Part shown: piece by piece, positions 34,666 to 45,388 of the stretch
Position numbering within the stretch: position 1 is the stretch's first letter
Layout: the number at the start of each line of letters is the position of its first letter
Assembly (NCBI GenBank): GCA_022749755.1
Contig: CM040451.1
Coordinates: 5,718,871 to 5,782,870 of the forward strand
DNA length: 64,000 bases
Source of the DNA: Azadirachta indica
Lineage: Eukaryota > Streptophyta > Magnoliopsida > Sapindales > Meliaceae
Reading direction: 5' to 3'
Position numbers and translations under genes: made by a program
The notes under the pieces: model-generated
The model's database searches: none
Told to the model about the DNA's origin: nothing
What the model saw: only the letters and a program-made list of their open reading frames with translations

Positions 34666-34755
34666 GTTGATGGATTAAAATTGATTGATAATTTAAATGA
34701 GGGATTAAAATTAATTAATAATTTGGTTGATAGATTAAAAATTAATTGATAAGGT
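34666..34755 (+). repeat. Three degenerate 30-bp tandem units
   Basis: Units at 34666, 34696 and 34726 share GATTAAAATTGATTGATAA-like sequence with a 30-bp period. They lie just before the recognisable H2 LTR, where the first part of that LTR should be. Confidence 0.65.
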
Positions 34756-34764
34756 TTTAATGTG

Positions 34765-35200
34765 AAAGAACGATTTCGTGAGTTGTAATTTAAAGTCTTA
34801 ACTATTTTGATTCATTTTCAAAGAATTTAAAATGTTTTTATTCTTTTATCAAAGTTAGGTATAGTTGTTAACCTAACCATTGAAATTTCTAGTAGTTGTT
34901 GGCCTAACATTTGACATTTCTTTTCTTATAAAAGCTTATATAAATGCTTCAAGTATGTAGTATTAAAATCAAGTTGTTTTGAGTTGAGTTAAATAAAATT
35001 TTGGTATTATATACTCTTTATCTCTTGTAGAGAAGTTCCATAGAGTGGTGAGTGTTCTTTTCAATTCTACAACTTTTGACAGCAACTTAAGGTGGTGTAT
35101 CTGTATCTCTTTTGTTGTGTATCTTAAAAAGAGGGCTCATTTCAACCCTTATTTAGTAAAAACCTAAATCCCCACACAAACCTCCATTTTTTGGTATCAA
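34765..35200 (+). repeat. H2 5' LTR, 3' portion
   Basis: It matches the last 440 bp of the H1 LTR in reverse orientation (TTGTAATTTAAAGTCTTAACT, TAGTTGTTGGCCTAACATTT and others). It ends CCACACAAACCTCC ... TTGGTATCA at 35200. The TATA-like CTTATATAAATG lies at 34936-34947. The upstream half has been replaced by unrelated sequence. Confidence 0.82.
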
Positions 35201-35203
35201 TTT

Positions 35204-35215
35204 GGTATCAGAGCT
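35204..35215 (+). promoter_or_regulatory. H2 primer-binding site, initiator tRNA-Met
   Basis: TGGTATCAGAGC is a perfect complement of the plant initiator tRNA-Met 3' end. The gag ATG (35225) comes only nine bases later, so this family has almost no leader. Confidence 0.92.
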
Positions 35216-35224
35216 CAAGGTTCC

Positions 35225-36373
35225 ATGGCTACCCGTCGTCGTAAAAAACAATCTAAGGAAGGTCCTTCAAACACACAAGCTAATCCTCGTGATGCTCTAA
35301 TGGCAGAAATGAGGAGGCAAATCCACAACTTCAACAATGGTTAGAGGCATTTGAAAATCAAGAAAGAAGTTAGCAGCATATAGAATCTGTTCATGAAGCT
35401 CTTTATGAAGAAGAAGAGGGCTTAAATCCTTTTTACCATGTTCCAAGTCGCTTGTCAAATGTTAGCAGCACTCCCCCACACCCAACAGAATTACGAAACT
35501 TTCATTTTGAAAAAAATTTCAATATGAAAGTTAATATTCCAGATTTCGAAGGGAGAATGCAACTGAAAGAATTTGTTGATTGGCTCCACACCATTGAACG
35601 AATCTTTGAATTCAAGGATGTTCTTGTGCATATGAAGGTGAAACTTGTTGCCTTCAAGTTGAAGAAATATGCATCTTTATGGTGGAAAAATCTCAAAAGA
35701 CAAAGAGTACGTGAAAGAAGAGGTAAAATTGTCACTTGGAAAAGATGAAGAGAGAACTCAAGCGAAAATACTTATCAGATAATTATCAGTAAGATATTTT
35801 CTTGAAGCTTTACAATTTCAAGCAAAAAGATCTGTCTGTGGAATAATGCAATGTTGAATTTGATCACCTTATGTTGAAGTGTGATATTATTAAGCTGGAA
35901 AAAACAAACAATAGCCCGTTATTTGAAGGATTAAGAGTAGAAATTGGAATTATAGTGCAACTACAGCCTTATTAGAGTTACAATGATGTGTGTAGACTGA
36001 CTCTAAAGGTGGAGAAGCAACAAAGAGAAGCACGAGGGAGTAGCACTCGTTTTTCATCCCGTGACATCACTTCTAATCGTGGGAATACCTTCATTTCCAA
36101 AAATACTTCTAACGTGAAATCACCAACCAAGATTCCTGCCAAGAATGATATGAGAACTAGCTCTAAGTAGCAACCAAGCACGAATTCTCGACGATGCTTC
36201 AAATGTCAAGGTGTTGGGCATATTGCTTCCGAATGTCCTAATCGCAAAATTATCACGCTTGTTGAAGAAGATGCTGATGAAGAAATTAAGGGAGGTCCAC
36301 AATTTGACTCTGAAGTTCCAAAAGATTAGAAGAAGATGATGTTGTATATGCTGATTATGGCGAATCCCTTGTT
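35225..36373 (+). pseudogene. gag: H2 gag
   Basis: ATG at 35225 starts MATRRRKKQSKEGPSNTQAN, which agrees with H1 and supports this start. A frameshift/stop breaks the N-terminal helix near 35340. The open part 35452-35748 carries NIPDFEGRMQLKEFVDWLH and SLWWKNLKRQRVRER. The knuckle CFKCQGVGHIASEC lies at about 36199-36240. Stops between 35750 and 36180 split the middle. Gag would bind and package RNA. Confidence 0.88.
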
Positions 36374-36868
36374 ATGCGGCAAAGTTTGAACGTTGCATTT
36401 GAAGAAGAGGATTGGTTGCGAAAGAACATTTTTCACACAAGATGTACTTCTAATGGTAAGGTTTGTAATGTCATCATTGATGGTGGCAGCTTTGAGAATG
36501 TGGTGTCCACTGAACTGGTGGAGAAGTTGCGCCTCAAAACTGAGCAAATCCTTAACCATACAAACTTTTCTGGCTTCGAAAGGGCAGTGAGATAAAGGTA
36601 AACAAACACTGTCTTGTTTCGTTTTCAATTGAAAAAAAATATGTGGATGAAGTTTAGTGTGATGTTATGCACATGGATGCTTGTCATTTACTTTTGGGAA
36701 GACCTTAGTAGTATGATAAAAAGATTATCCATGATGGGTATAAAAACACTTATACTTTTGTTAAAGATGGGAAGAAAGATAGTTTTGGGTCCGTCAAAGA
36801 TAGAAAATATTCCTAAACCTATAAAAGGGGAGGGAAACAATTTGCTTGTCATATCGAAATGTTGAAAG
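36374..36868 (+). pseudogene. pol: H2 protease domain
   Basis: Read through from gag: EEDWLRKNIFHTRCTSNGK, then the active site NVIIDGGSFENVVS (about 36465-36510), with DGG in place of DTG as usual in this group. Frameshifts near 36590 move it to the frame 36614-36865 with IVLGPSKIENIPKPIKGEGN. The conserved GRPWQYD-type motif is scrambled here (GKTLVV-like reading near 36700). It is inactive. Confidence 0.82.
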
Positions 36869-38167
36869 GAGTTGAATTTGGGGAATGAAGTTTATGTTCT
36901 AGTTGTGTTTGAGGAAAATGAAGATGGCAATGAACCACCACAGATCATGAAGCAAGTTCTTGAAGAGTTTCATGATGTTGTTCCAGAGCAGATCTTACCC
37001 GGATTTCCTCCGATGAGAAACATTCAACATTGCATTGATCTTATACCAGGAGCTATTCTACCAAACAAGGCAGCTAAAAGAGCATGAAGAGTTACAAAGC
37101 CAAGTTGATGAGCTGATTGCGAAGGGATTGGTTCAAGAAAGTAAGAGTCCTTATGTTGTTCCTGCACTTTTAGTACCAAAGAAAGATGGATCGTGGCATA
37201 TGTGCATTGATAGTAGAGCGGTAAAAAAGATAATAGTTGATTATCGCTTTCCAATTCCATGCCTAGATGATCTTTTAGACCAACTTTATAGGACTAAAAT
37301 CTTCTCAAAGATTGATCTTTGGAGTGGCTATCATCAAATCAGAATATAGCTTGGAGATGAATGGAAAACTGCTTTTAAAATAGGAGATGGGCTTTATGAA
37401 TGGATGGTGATGCTCTTTTGTCTCTCTAATGCTCTAAGCAATTTTATGCGATTGATGAATCATGTTTTCAAGCCTTTCATCAAAAAATTTGTTGTGTGTA
37501 CTTTGATAATATTCTTATATACAGGAAAGATGAACAACAACATGTCATGTACCATCTCCGTTAAGTGTTCGACACACTACGGCAACAAAAGCTATATGCC
37601 AATTTGATGATGTGTGAATTCTTTACTAACAGCCTAGTCTTTTTGGGCTATATTGTATCTAAAGAAGGCATCAAGATGGATTCCAGCAAGGTAGAAGCAA
37701 TCCTCAACTGGCCAACGCCTAAATTTTTACATGACATTCGGAGTTTTCATGGCCTTGCATCCTTTTATCAGCGTTTTATTAAACGATTTAGCATAATTGT
37801 TGCTCCAATTACTGAGTGTCTTAAGGGAGAAGCTTTCAAGTGGACAGAAGAAGCACAAAGGAGCTTTAACACTATCAAAAGCAAGGTAACTCAAGCACCC
37901 ATTCTTTTACTTCCAGATTTTAATCAAGCATTTGAAGTTGAATGTGATGCATCAAATATTGGAATTGGTGGTGTTTTGAGCCAAGAAAACAAACCAATTG
38001 CATTCTTCAGTGAGAAACTAAATGAATCTCACAAGAAATATTCTACTTACGATAAGGAGTTGTATGCAATCTGTTGCTCTTTGGCTCATTGAAGTCAATA
38101 TCTTCTTTCAAAACCATTTGTTCTCTATTCAGATCATGAGACATTAAAATTCATCAACAGCCAATAA
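36869..38167 (+). pseudogene. pol: H2 reverse transcriptase and RNase H
   Basis: Pieces in several frames: [51 protein letters not shown] followed by a stop. The catalytic motif reads YFDN where H1 has YFDD (37508-37510, GAT to AAT). From 37565 to 38092 the frame is clean: RT end [19 protein letters not shown] and RNase H with [11 protein letters not shown] intact. A TGA where H1 has Trp ends it (38090-38092). The TAA at 38165-38167 is shared with H1 (19879-19881). Confidence 0.9.
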
Positions 38168-38811
38168 AAGCTAAATCGAAGACATGCTGGATGGGTTGAA
38201 ATTCTTCAATCTTTCAACTTCACCGTCAAGCACAAATCTGGAGTTCAAAATGTTGTAACTGATGCACTTAGCCAAAAACTTTCCTTGCTATCCTCAATGC
38301 AAGTGAAAGTCATAGGTTTTGAAGTCGTGAAGGAATTATATGCAAGTGATCCAGACTTCAGCAAGATATAGGCAGAATGTAAAAGTTATCCTTACAAGCA
38401 ATTCTTGCGGTAAGAGAGCTATCTCATTAAAGGTAATTGTTTGTGCATTTCTCAGTGTTGTTTAAGAGAGTCTATTATCATGGAAACTCATGACAGTTGT
38501 GTTGGAGGTCACTTTGGTAGAGATAAAACATTTGCTCTCTTGAAAGATAAGTTTTTTTGGACAAAGATGGGATGCCATGTGATGAAGCATATGGAAAGGT
38601 GTAAGATCTGCCGTATTGCAAAAAGTCCTGGACAAAATACAGGTTTGTATACTCCATTACCAGTGCCTAACGCCCCATGGGAAGATGTTAGTCTAGATTT
38701 TATTGTTGGGTTACCAAGAACTCAAAGAAATAAAGATTCTGTCATGGTAGTGGTGGATAGGTTTTCTAAAATGGATCATTTTATTCCATGCAACAAAACA
38801 GCGAATGCCTC
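38168..38811 (+). pseudogene. pol: H2 integrase, first part
   Basis: After the RNase H connection, TAA 38411-38413 (shared with H1 at 19633-19635) precedes the zinc region METHDSCVGGHFGRDKTF ... MERCKICRIAKSP, in which both His and both Cys are present. The first catalytic Asp lies in LDFIVGLPRTQRNKDS. The gene is interrupted at ...NKTANAS (38811) by element G2 and resumes at 46002. Confidence 0.9.
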
Positions 38812-39659
38812 TGATGCAAATACGGATGCACACAAGAGCAATGATCCAATTTAGCTACCTAATGATCCCGTTAAAAGAGCAAGAATGAAGAAATTCAAAG
38901 ATGCATTGAATGGAATGATTCAAGGTTTGTGGGATGATCTTGCAACAATTTAAGAGTGTAAGAAAGAGTCAAATATCAAGCTTGGACTTCAAGATAATAA
39001 TCAGAGCTTGGTAACATTGACACAAGTACAAGAAGGCAAAACCTGAAGATTAAAGCTTCTACGGAATTCAACTTCTCAAATTTGTATAAGGCCATATTCG
39101 AATGATGTCTCAAGGCTAAGCAAGCACGTTCAAGTCTTTTAATTGCAGTTCGAATCAAATCGTCATCATGATACAAGTTTCAGATTCCATGTGCCAGTTT
39201 GGCCTAAGTTGCTGTTCAAGCCCATTATCTATTTTAATCTTATTTATAAACATATATTTATAGTTTATTATGTGTTTAGGCTGTTAACGCTAATTATTAA
39301 GCCCAAATTCAGTTTATTTTATTTTAAGTTGGAATAAGTTTAATTTTGGGGCCAAACACTCCATTTAGGGTTACTTATCTCTTGTACCCTTATATATTCA
39401 TCCACATGCTCCCATGGAGGCATGAATTATTTTTTCGAATGAAATAAAATTGAAAATATTTTCTCTTGTTTTGATTCTTACTTGAATCAAGGTTCTTACA
39501 ATCAAAGCTGATTACTTTGAGGGTATTTATTCTAAATTTCTATTTCACAAGTTGAAATTGGATTGCAGACTTGGGTGAATCTGATTTAACTTTCCAAGAG
39601 GTTACTTCCATGCGTAAAGATATTGGGTCTCAAGTTTAATATACTCGGGGTTCGTATCA
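38812..39659 (+). repeat. G2 5' LTR
   Basis: 848 bp from TGATGCAAATACGG to GGGGTTCGTATCA. TATA-like CCTTATATATTC is at about 39388-39399. Its first 230 bp correspond to coding sequence in the 3' LTR copy. Confidence 0.94.
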
Positions 39660-39662
39660 ATT

Positions 39663-39674
39663 TGGTATCAGAGC
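39663..39674 (+). promoter_or_regulatory. G2 primer-binding site, initiator tRNA-Met
   Basis: TGGTATCAGAGC starts three bases after the LTR end and is a perfect complement of the initiator tRNA-Met 3' end. Confidence 0.93.
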
Positions 39675-40023
39675 TATGGCTCTAAATCAGGTTATATCAT
39701 CTTTCAAATTTGTCTATTTGTTTCTTTAGTTTATGAGTCTGTTTTACTTTAATTCCATTTATTTTCATTTTTTTGTGTCTATTATATCAAAAAAAAAAAA
39801 AAGAAGAAGAGGGTTTCCTTTCAATTCACAGCAAGTCAAGTTTGGGTTGTATCAATCTCTAATTCGGTTGATTTAGTCTTTGTCTATTCGTTTCTTTTGT
39901 GTCTCTTTCTATTTATTTTTGTTTGCTCACTCCTACGTGTTTGGAGGTAAAAATAAAAAATTAAAAAAAAAAAAAAGAGAGAAAAGCAGAGCATTTGGCC
40001 AAGAGAAAAAAAAAAAAGGGGGT

Positions 40024-40069
<46 letters not shown>

Positions 40070-40568
40070 GTGGGGCAAGTGTTGAACGACGGGGGGGGTG
40101 GGGCAGGTGTTGAACGAAAATAAAGAGAATAAAAAGAAAAATCAAATTGCTTCAAAGAGTTTGACCAAATCAAGCTTACATTCCAAAACAAGTTAGGATT
40201 TGCTTCCTAATCTTTCCATAATTTTTGGTTGACTTTTCTATTCCTGTACTAAATTTTTTTTTCTTTGTTCTTAATATTTCCTTTATCATTTCTAAAATCT
40301 ATTTTCTAGTCCTTGTGCTTTCTCAATTTGTTGCCTATCTAAATTAGTTTTATTTTACTTTTCATTGTATTTAGAATTTTGATTTTTACAACTAATCTTA
40401 ATAAGAGAATTAGAGTGAAAAAAGGCTTAGTGTGAGCTCATCTAGACAAAAGTCATAAATTAAGTGTGAAACACGAGCAAACTTGAGTGATAACATTACT
40501 TGAGTGAAACACGTGAGGGAGTGAAGTGAGGAAATTATTCTTTTGCTTTACTAACTTTGTCTTGCAGG
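39675..40568 (+). other. G2 leader with possible intron acceptor
   Basis: About 900 bp of untranslated leader with A-rich and T-rich runs and a 45-G tract (40024-40068). Just before the gag ATG is TTTACTAACTTTGTCTTGCAG, a branch-point-like TACTAAC and an acceptor-like TTGCAG. G3 has a similar CTAAC...TTTTACAG arrangement before its gag. This hints at a leader intron, but I cannot identify the donor. The proline- and glycine-rich frames here come from the G run only. Confidence 0.5.
40024..40068. repeat. Poly-G run of 45
   Basis: Forty-five consecutive G, preceded by an A run and GGGGGT. It lies in the G2 leader. Its length is likely unreliable in an assembly. Confidence 0.95.
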
Positions 40569-41700
40569 ATGAGTGGACAAGCAGGAAATCCACAAGGTAA
40601 GATAGATCGATTCCAAGCCTTAACCGAGTTGTTGCAAGTCATGGATAGAAAATATGGAGAGTTGGTTGATAGAATGGAGAGGCTGAAGGTTTCAGCCACA
40701 ATGGGGCAGCCACCTAATGCTCTTAATCCAACCATGCAAACTAGGCGAGTTCCAAGAAGAGCTCAATTAGATGATGGCATTAATGATAGTGAATCGCTTG
40801 ATGACAATGGAGAGGAAGAAGAGGTGAGACCGAGGGCAAGAAACAATAACAATAACAACAGTGGGGTCAAACTGAAAATTCCACCATTTTATGGAAGAAT
40901 GGATTCTGAGACATACTTGGATTGGGAAACGAAGATTGAATTAGTGTTTGATTGCAATGACTACACTGAATCCAAGAAGTTGAAGCTTGTCGTGGCTATT
41001 TTTGAAGCTTATGCTATTACTTGGTAGGATGATACTAAGCAAAAGTGAAGGAGAAATAGGGAAAGGCCCATTGAAGAGTGGAGAGATCTAAAATCTATCA
41101 TGCGCAAGAGATTTCTACCAAGCTACTACTATAGAGAATTGTATAATCGACTTCAAAATCTCACTGAAGGGTCTAAGAGTGTTGAGGAATACTACAAGGA
41201 GATGAAGGTAGCAATGATAAGAGCAAATTAGAGGAAGATAATGAAGCTACAATGGCAAGATTCCTCAATGGTTTGAACAAGGAGATTTCTAATGTGGTTA
41301 AATTGCAGCCATATATGAAGCTAGAAGACTTGCTTCACCTTACATTGAAGGTTGAGAAACAACTGAAAAAGAGAGGTCGTACAAGTCAGTTTTCCTCCTA
41401 TACTTCTTTATTCAAATCAAATTGGAGGAAAGATGATAAGGCTTCATCACGCAAGCCTAAAATCGAATCCAAAGAGTTCCCAAAACATCCAACCCAGGCA
41501 AAGATAAGGGTAAGCTTGATTTTATTACTAACACCAGAAATATTAAATGTTTTAAATGTCAAGGTGTAAGACATTACAAGTGGGATTGCTCAAATCAAAG
41601 AACCATATTCATGCTTGAGAGAGAGTACTATTCGGCCAGTGAAGAGGAGAATGAATAAGAGACGATGCCACCTCTTAAAGATGCAAGTGATGAAGAAGGG
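40569..41700 (+). pseudogene. gag: G2 gag
   Basis: ATG 40569 starts MSGQAGNPQGKIDRFQ. Then comes a coiled-coil-like LLQVMDRKYGELVDRMERLK, an Asn-rich spacer, and the capsid start VKLKIPPFYGRMDSETYLDW. A TAG replaces Trp at 41025-41027 (AITW*). Capsid continues in other frames and in 41252-41569 ([20 protein letters not shown]). The knuckle [14 protein letters not shown] (about 41548-41589) has CX2CX4HX4C spacing but is out of frame with the preceding open part. Confidence 0.88.
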
Positions 41701-42314
41701 GATGAGCAATTTACTATGGCTAAAAGTGGTAAGGCTCTTGTATCAAGAAGAGTTTTGAATATGCAAGTCCAACAGGAAGAATGTGATCAAAGAGAGAATC
41801 TCTTCATACTAGGTGTCTTGTAAAGGATAGGGATTTGTGATGTGATAATTGATGGTGGCAGTGTAACTAATGTTGCTAGTACTACTCTTGTAGAAAAGTT
41901 GGGGTTACCTACTTTAAAACATCCACATCCTTACAAGTTGAAGTGGCTTAATAATTGTGGGAAAGTTAGGGTGACAAAGCAAGTTCTTGTTGCATTCAAA
42001 ATAGGCAAGTATAGAGATGAGTTGTTGTTTGATGTAGTGCCCATGCATGCTGGTCATCTCTTGTTGGGACGCCCTTGGCAATTTGACAGAAAGGTGTTAC
42101 ATAATGGTTTTACAAATCATTATACTTTTGAGAAGGATGGGAAGAAAATTACTCTTGTACCACTTTCACCTAAAGAAGTTTATGAAGGTGAGCTTAGAAG
42201 AATGCTAAGTCAGAGAGAAAACAAGAGTGAGAAGAAAAGAGTGAGTGAAGATGTAACAAAGGAGGGTGAGTTTTCAAAAGAAAAGAGTGGCAAAAATAAT
42301 GAGAAAGAAAAAAA
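41701..42314 (+). pseudogene. pol: G2 protease
   Basis: The active site VIIDGGSVTNVAS (41840-41880) and AGHLLLGRPWQFDRKVLHNG (about 42050-42110) are both present in the frame 41842-42318. A TAA just upstream (41821-41823) separates it from gag. The frame then runs into a Lys/Glu-rich spacer and ends at 42318. Its counterpart in G3 lies at 51094-51743. Confidence 0.88.
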
Positions 42315-43440
42315 GTGAGTTCAAATAGAGAGGGGCAGAATTCAAATGAGGGAAAAAGAGTGGAGGAAAAAGAAACAATTAAGTGTAAAAAGAAACAAGT
42401 GAGCTTTTATGCAAAAAGGAGTGATATTAGGGCGGCTTGGTTTTTCAACAAAAGTATACTTGTACTTATGTACAAGGAACTTTACTTAAACACTAATGAC
42501 TTTAATACTTCTTTGCCTACTGCATTTGTTTCTCTTTTACAGGCTTATGAAGATGTTTTTCCCGATGAGGTACCCAATGAATTGCCGCCCATTAGAGGTA
42601 TCGAGCATCAGATCGATTTCATTCCTGGAGCTTCAATTCCAAATAAACCAGCCTATAGGAGTAATCCCGAGGAGACAAAGGAGCTTTAAAGGCAAGTTGA
42701 AGAGTTGTTAACCAAGGGATATGTTAGAGAAAGTATGAGTCCATGTGCTGTTCCTATTCTATTGGTACTTAAGAAAAATGGCTCTTGGCATATTTGTGTT
42801 GATTGTCATGCAATTAATAACATTACGGTAAAGTATCGCCATCTTATTCCTAGGCTAGATGATATGCTTGATAAATTATATGGTTCTACTATCTTTAGCA
42901 AAATTGATTTGAAAAGTGTATATCATCAAATTCACATGAGAGAGGGTGATTAGTGAAAAACTACATTCAAAACAAAATATGGTCTATATGAATGGTTAGT
43001 TATGCCTTTTGGTTTAACTAATGCACCTAGTACTTTCATGAGGCTTATGAACCATGTTTTGAAAATTTTAATTAGAAAATTTATTGTTGTATACTTTGAT
43101 GATATCCTTGTGTATTCCAAAAATTCGAATGAACATGTAGAACATTTAAGGGCTGTACTTGATATTTGAGGAAAGAAAAGTTATATGCTAACCTTAAAAA
43201 GTGTTCTTTTTGTTTAGATCGAATTATGTTTTTAGGTTTCGTGGTAAGTGTTCAAGGCATTGAAGTTGATGAAGAGAAGGTAAGTGCTATAAAAAATTGG
43301 CTACTCCTAAATCGGTAAGTGAGGTAAGAAGTTTTCATGGATTGGACTAGTTTTTATAGACGATTTGTAAAAATTTTCGCACCGTTGCAGCACCCCTTAC
43401 AGAGGTAATTAAAAAGAATTGTACTTTTAAGTGAGACAAA
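42315..43440 (+). pseudogene. pol: G2 reverse transcriptase
   Basis: RT starts with IEHQIDFIPGASIPNKPAYR, followed by TAA where G3 has Gln (ELQRQV). Then come [44 protein letters not shown] where Glu-Trp is expected (42952-42957), [20 protein letters not shown] and an intact [13 protein letters not shown] (about 43086-43124). After 43160 single-base changes shift the frame through the RT end. Compared with G3, the catalytic YFDD is kept here and lost there. Confidence 0.9.
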
Positions 43441-43905
43441 GAACAAGAGCATGCATTTACTTTATTGAAAGATAAGCTTTGTAAGGCACTCATTCTTGCT
43501 TTGCCTAACTTTGCTAATACTTTTGAACTTGAATGTGATGCATCAGGATTGGGCATTGGGGCCGTTCTTATGCAGGAAAAAAGGCCAATTGCCTACTTTA
43601 GTGAAAAGCTCCATGGCGCCTCATTAAATTATCCTACTTACGACAAAGAGCTTTATACTTTGGTTAGAGTTTTGGAAAATTGGCAGCATTACTTATAGCC
43701 TAAGGAATTTGTTATTCATACTGACCATCAATCTTTGAAGTTCATTAAAGGGCAAGGTAAGTTGAACAAACGACATGCCAAATGGGTCGAATTTATTGAG
43801 ACTTTTCCTTATGTGATTAAATACAAGCAAGGTAAAGGCAATGTTGTGGCTGATGCACTTTCAAGGAGGTATACTTTACTTAATGCTTTAGATGCAAGAA
43901 TGCTT
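43441..43905 (+). pseudogene. pol: G2 RNase H and connection
   Basis: The frame 43465-43698 has [37 protein letters not shown] and ends at a TAG that replaces Trp (HYL*PKEF). After the stop, [20 protein letters not shown] and [12 protein letters not shown] follow in frame to about 43872. All catalytic acids (D, E, D, D) are visible, so apart from the stop this domain is well kept. Confidence 0.9.
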
Positions 43906-45153
43906 GAATTTGAACATACTAAAAAACTCTTTATGATGATAATACTGACTTTTCTAGCATTTTCAAAGCATGTGAGAAATCTGCATATGATCAGTTCTAT
44001 AGAATGGATGGGTTTTTGTTTAAAGAAAATAAATCATGCATACATATTTGTTCTCTAAGAGAATTGCTTGTAAAAGAGTCTCATGGGGGTGGTTTAATGG
44101 GACATTTTGGCATTACAAAAACTTTAGACACTTTAGATGAACACTTCTATTGGCCTAAAATGAAAAATGATGTGCAAAGAGTTTGTGATATATGTGTTGT
44201 ATGCAAACAAGCTAAATCTAAAGTTTTAAATCAAGGTTTGTATACTTCTTTACCTGTTTCTAGTGAACCTTGGACTAATATTTTTATGAATTTTATTTTG
44301 GGTTTACCTAAATCGAAAAAGGGGAAAGATTCTATTTTTATAGTGGTTGATAGGTTTTCCAAGATGTCACATTTTATACCTTATAATAAAACTGATGATG
44401 CCACTAATATTGCAAATCTGTTCTTTAGGGAAGTAGTGCGTTTGCATGGCATTCCAAAAACTATCGTTAGTGATAGAGATGTGAAGTTTCTAACTCATTT
44501 TTGGAAAGTTTTGTGGAGTAAATTGGGTACTAAATTGTTATATTCTACTACTTGTCACCCACAAACTGATGGTCAAACAGAAGTTGTGAATAAGACTTTA
44601 AGAACTTTGTTGCATGCTATTGTCCAAAAGAATTTGAAGAATTGGGAAAAGTGCATTCCATTTGTTGAATTCGCATATAATAGAGTTGTGTATTCTACTA
44701 CTGGTTTTTCACTATTTGAAATTGTTTATGGCTTTAACCCACTAACCCCTTTGAATTTAGTTCCTTTACCTTGTGATGAAAGAACTAACTTAGATGGGAA
44801 AACGAAGGCAGAATTAGTGAGAAAACTACATGCAGATGTGCGCAAGAACATTGAAAAGAAGAATCAACAAATTACATGCCAAGTAAACAAAGAACGAAGG
44901 CGCGTTGTATTTGAGCCTGGTGATTAGGTTTGGGTATATATGTGAAAGGAAAGGTTTCCAACTCAAATGAAGTCAAATTTACATCCAAGAGGAGATGGTC
45001 CTTTTCAAGTTGTTGAGAAGATCAATGATAATGCCTACAAATTGGATCTTCCTGGTGAGTATACTGTGAATGCAATTTTAATGTGGCTGATCTTTCTCCT
45101 TTTGATGTAGATGGTGAAGATTCGTGGACGAATCATCTTGAGGAACGAGGGAA
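43906..45153 (+). pseudogene. pol: G2 integrase
   Basis: The frame 44004-44927 covers most of integrase: zinc region [20 protein letters not shown] ... [12 protein letters not shown], then the core. The first catalytic Asp is Asn (MNFILG, AAT at 44289-44291). The second is present in IVSDRDVKF, and the Glu in GQTEVVNK. The C-terminal part has a TAG for Trp (44925-44927) and a TGA for Arg soon after. The usual GDGPFQVVEKINDNAYKLDL stretch is readable near 44990-45050, then a frameshift moves to the frame 45083-45388. Confidence 0.92.
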
Positions 45154-45388
45154 TGATGCAAATATGGATGCACACAAGAGCAATGATTTAATTCAGCTAC
45201 CTAATGGTCCTGTTACAAGAGCAAGAATGAAGAAATTCAAAAATGCATTGAATGGGATGATTCAAGGTTTGTGGGATGATCTTGCAACAATTCAAGAGTG
45301 GAAGAAAGAGTCAAATATCAAACTTGGACTTCAAGACAATAATCAGAGCTTGGTAACATTGACACAAGTACAAGAAGGCAAAACCTGA
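45083..45388 (+). pseudogene. pol: G2 pol C-terminal tail encoded by the 3' LTR
   Basis: The frame starts with ADLSPFDVDGEDSWTNHLEE, the usual end of this type of integrase. It then passes through the purine-rich GAGGAACGAGGGAA and on into the 3' LTR (starting 45154) for about 78 more codons. The tail contains GPVTRARMKKFKNALNGMI and QSLVTLTQVQEGKT before the stop. The motif GPxTRARxKKF is known from the end of some plant Ty3/gypsy polyproteins. Its role is unknown to me. Every G LTR in the window carries a version. Confidence 0.8.

Larger units (their letters stand above)
32274..34764. other. Unassigned region between T2 and H2
   Basis: About 2.5 kb match no other sequence in the window. 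32295-32385 (TAACTTAAGCATTAAAGAGG, then TTGGAGAGG and CTTACAGG) resembles the end of Tat/Ogre-type LTRs, only weakly. A promoter-like TATA box and a possible first exon lie at 33240-33360. 33700-33860 has a GGTTGGTTCGGTTTAGG-type start seen in some plant MITEs. 34250-34520 is TTC/CTT-rich low complexity. 34666-34755 holds three degenerate 30-bp units. No complete gene is supported. Confidence 0.5.

Noticed and set aside
39880..40191. Proline-rich and glycine-rich open frames on both strands
   Set aside because: They are translations of the poly-G run in the G2 leader and have no start context or conserved counterpart in G3.
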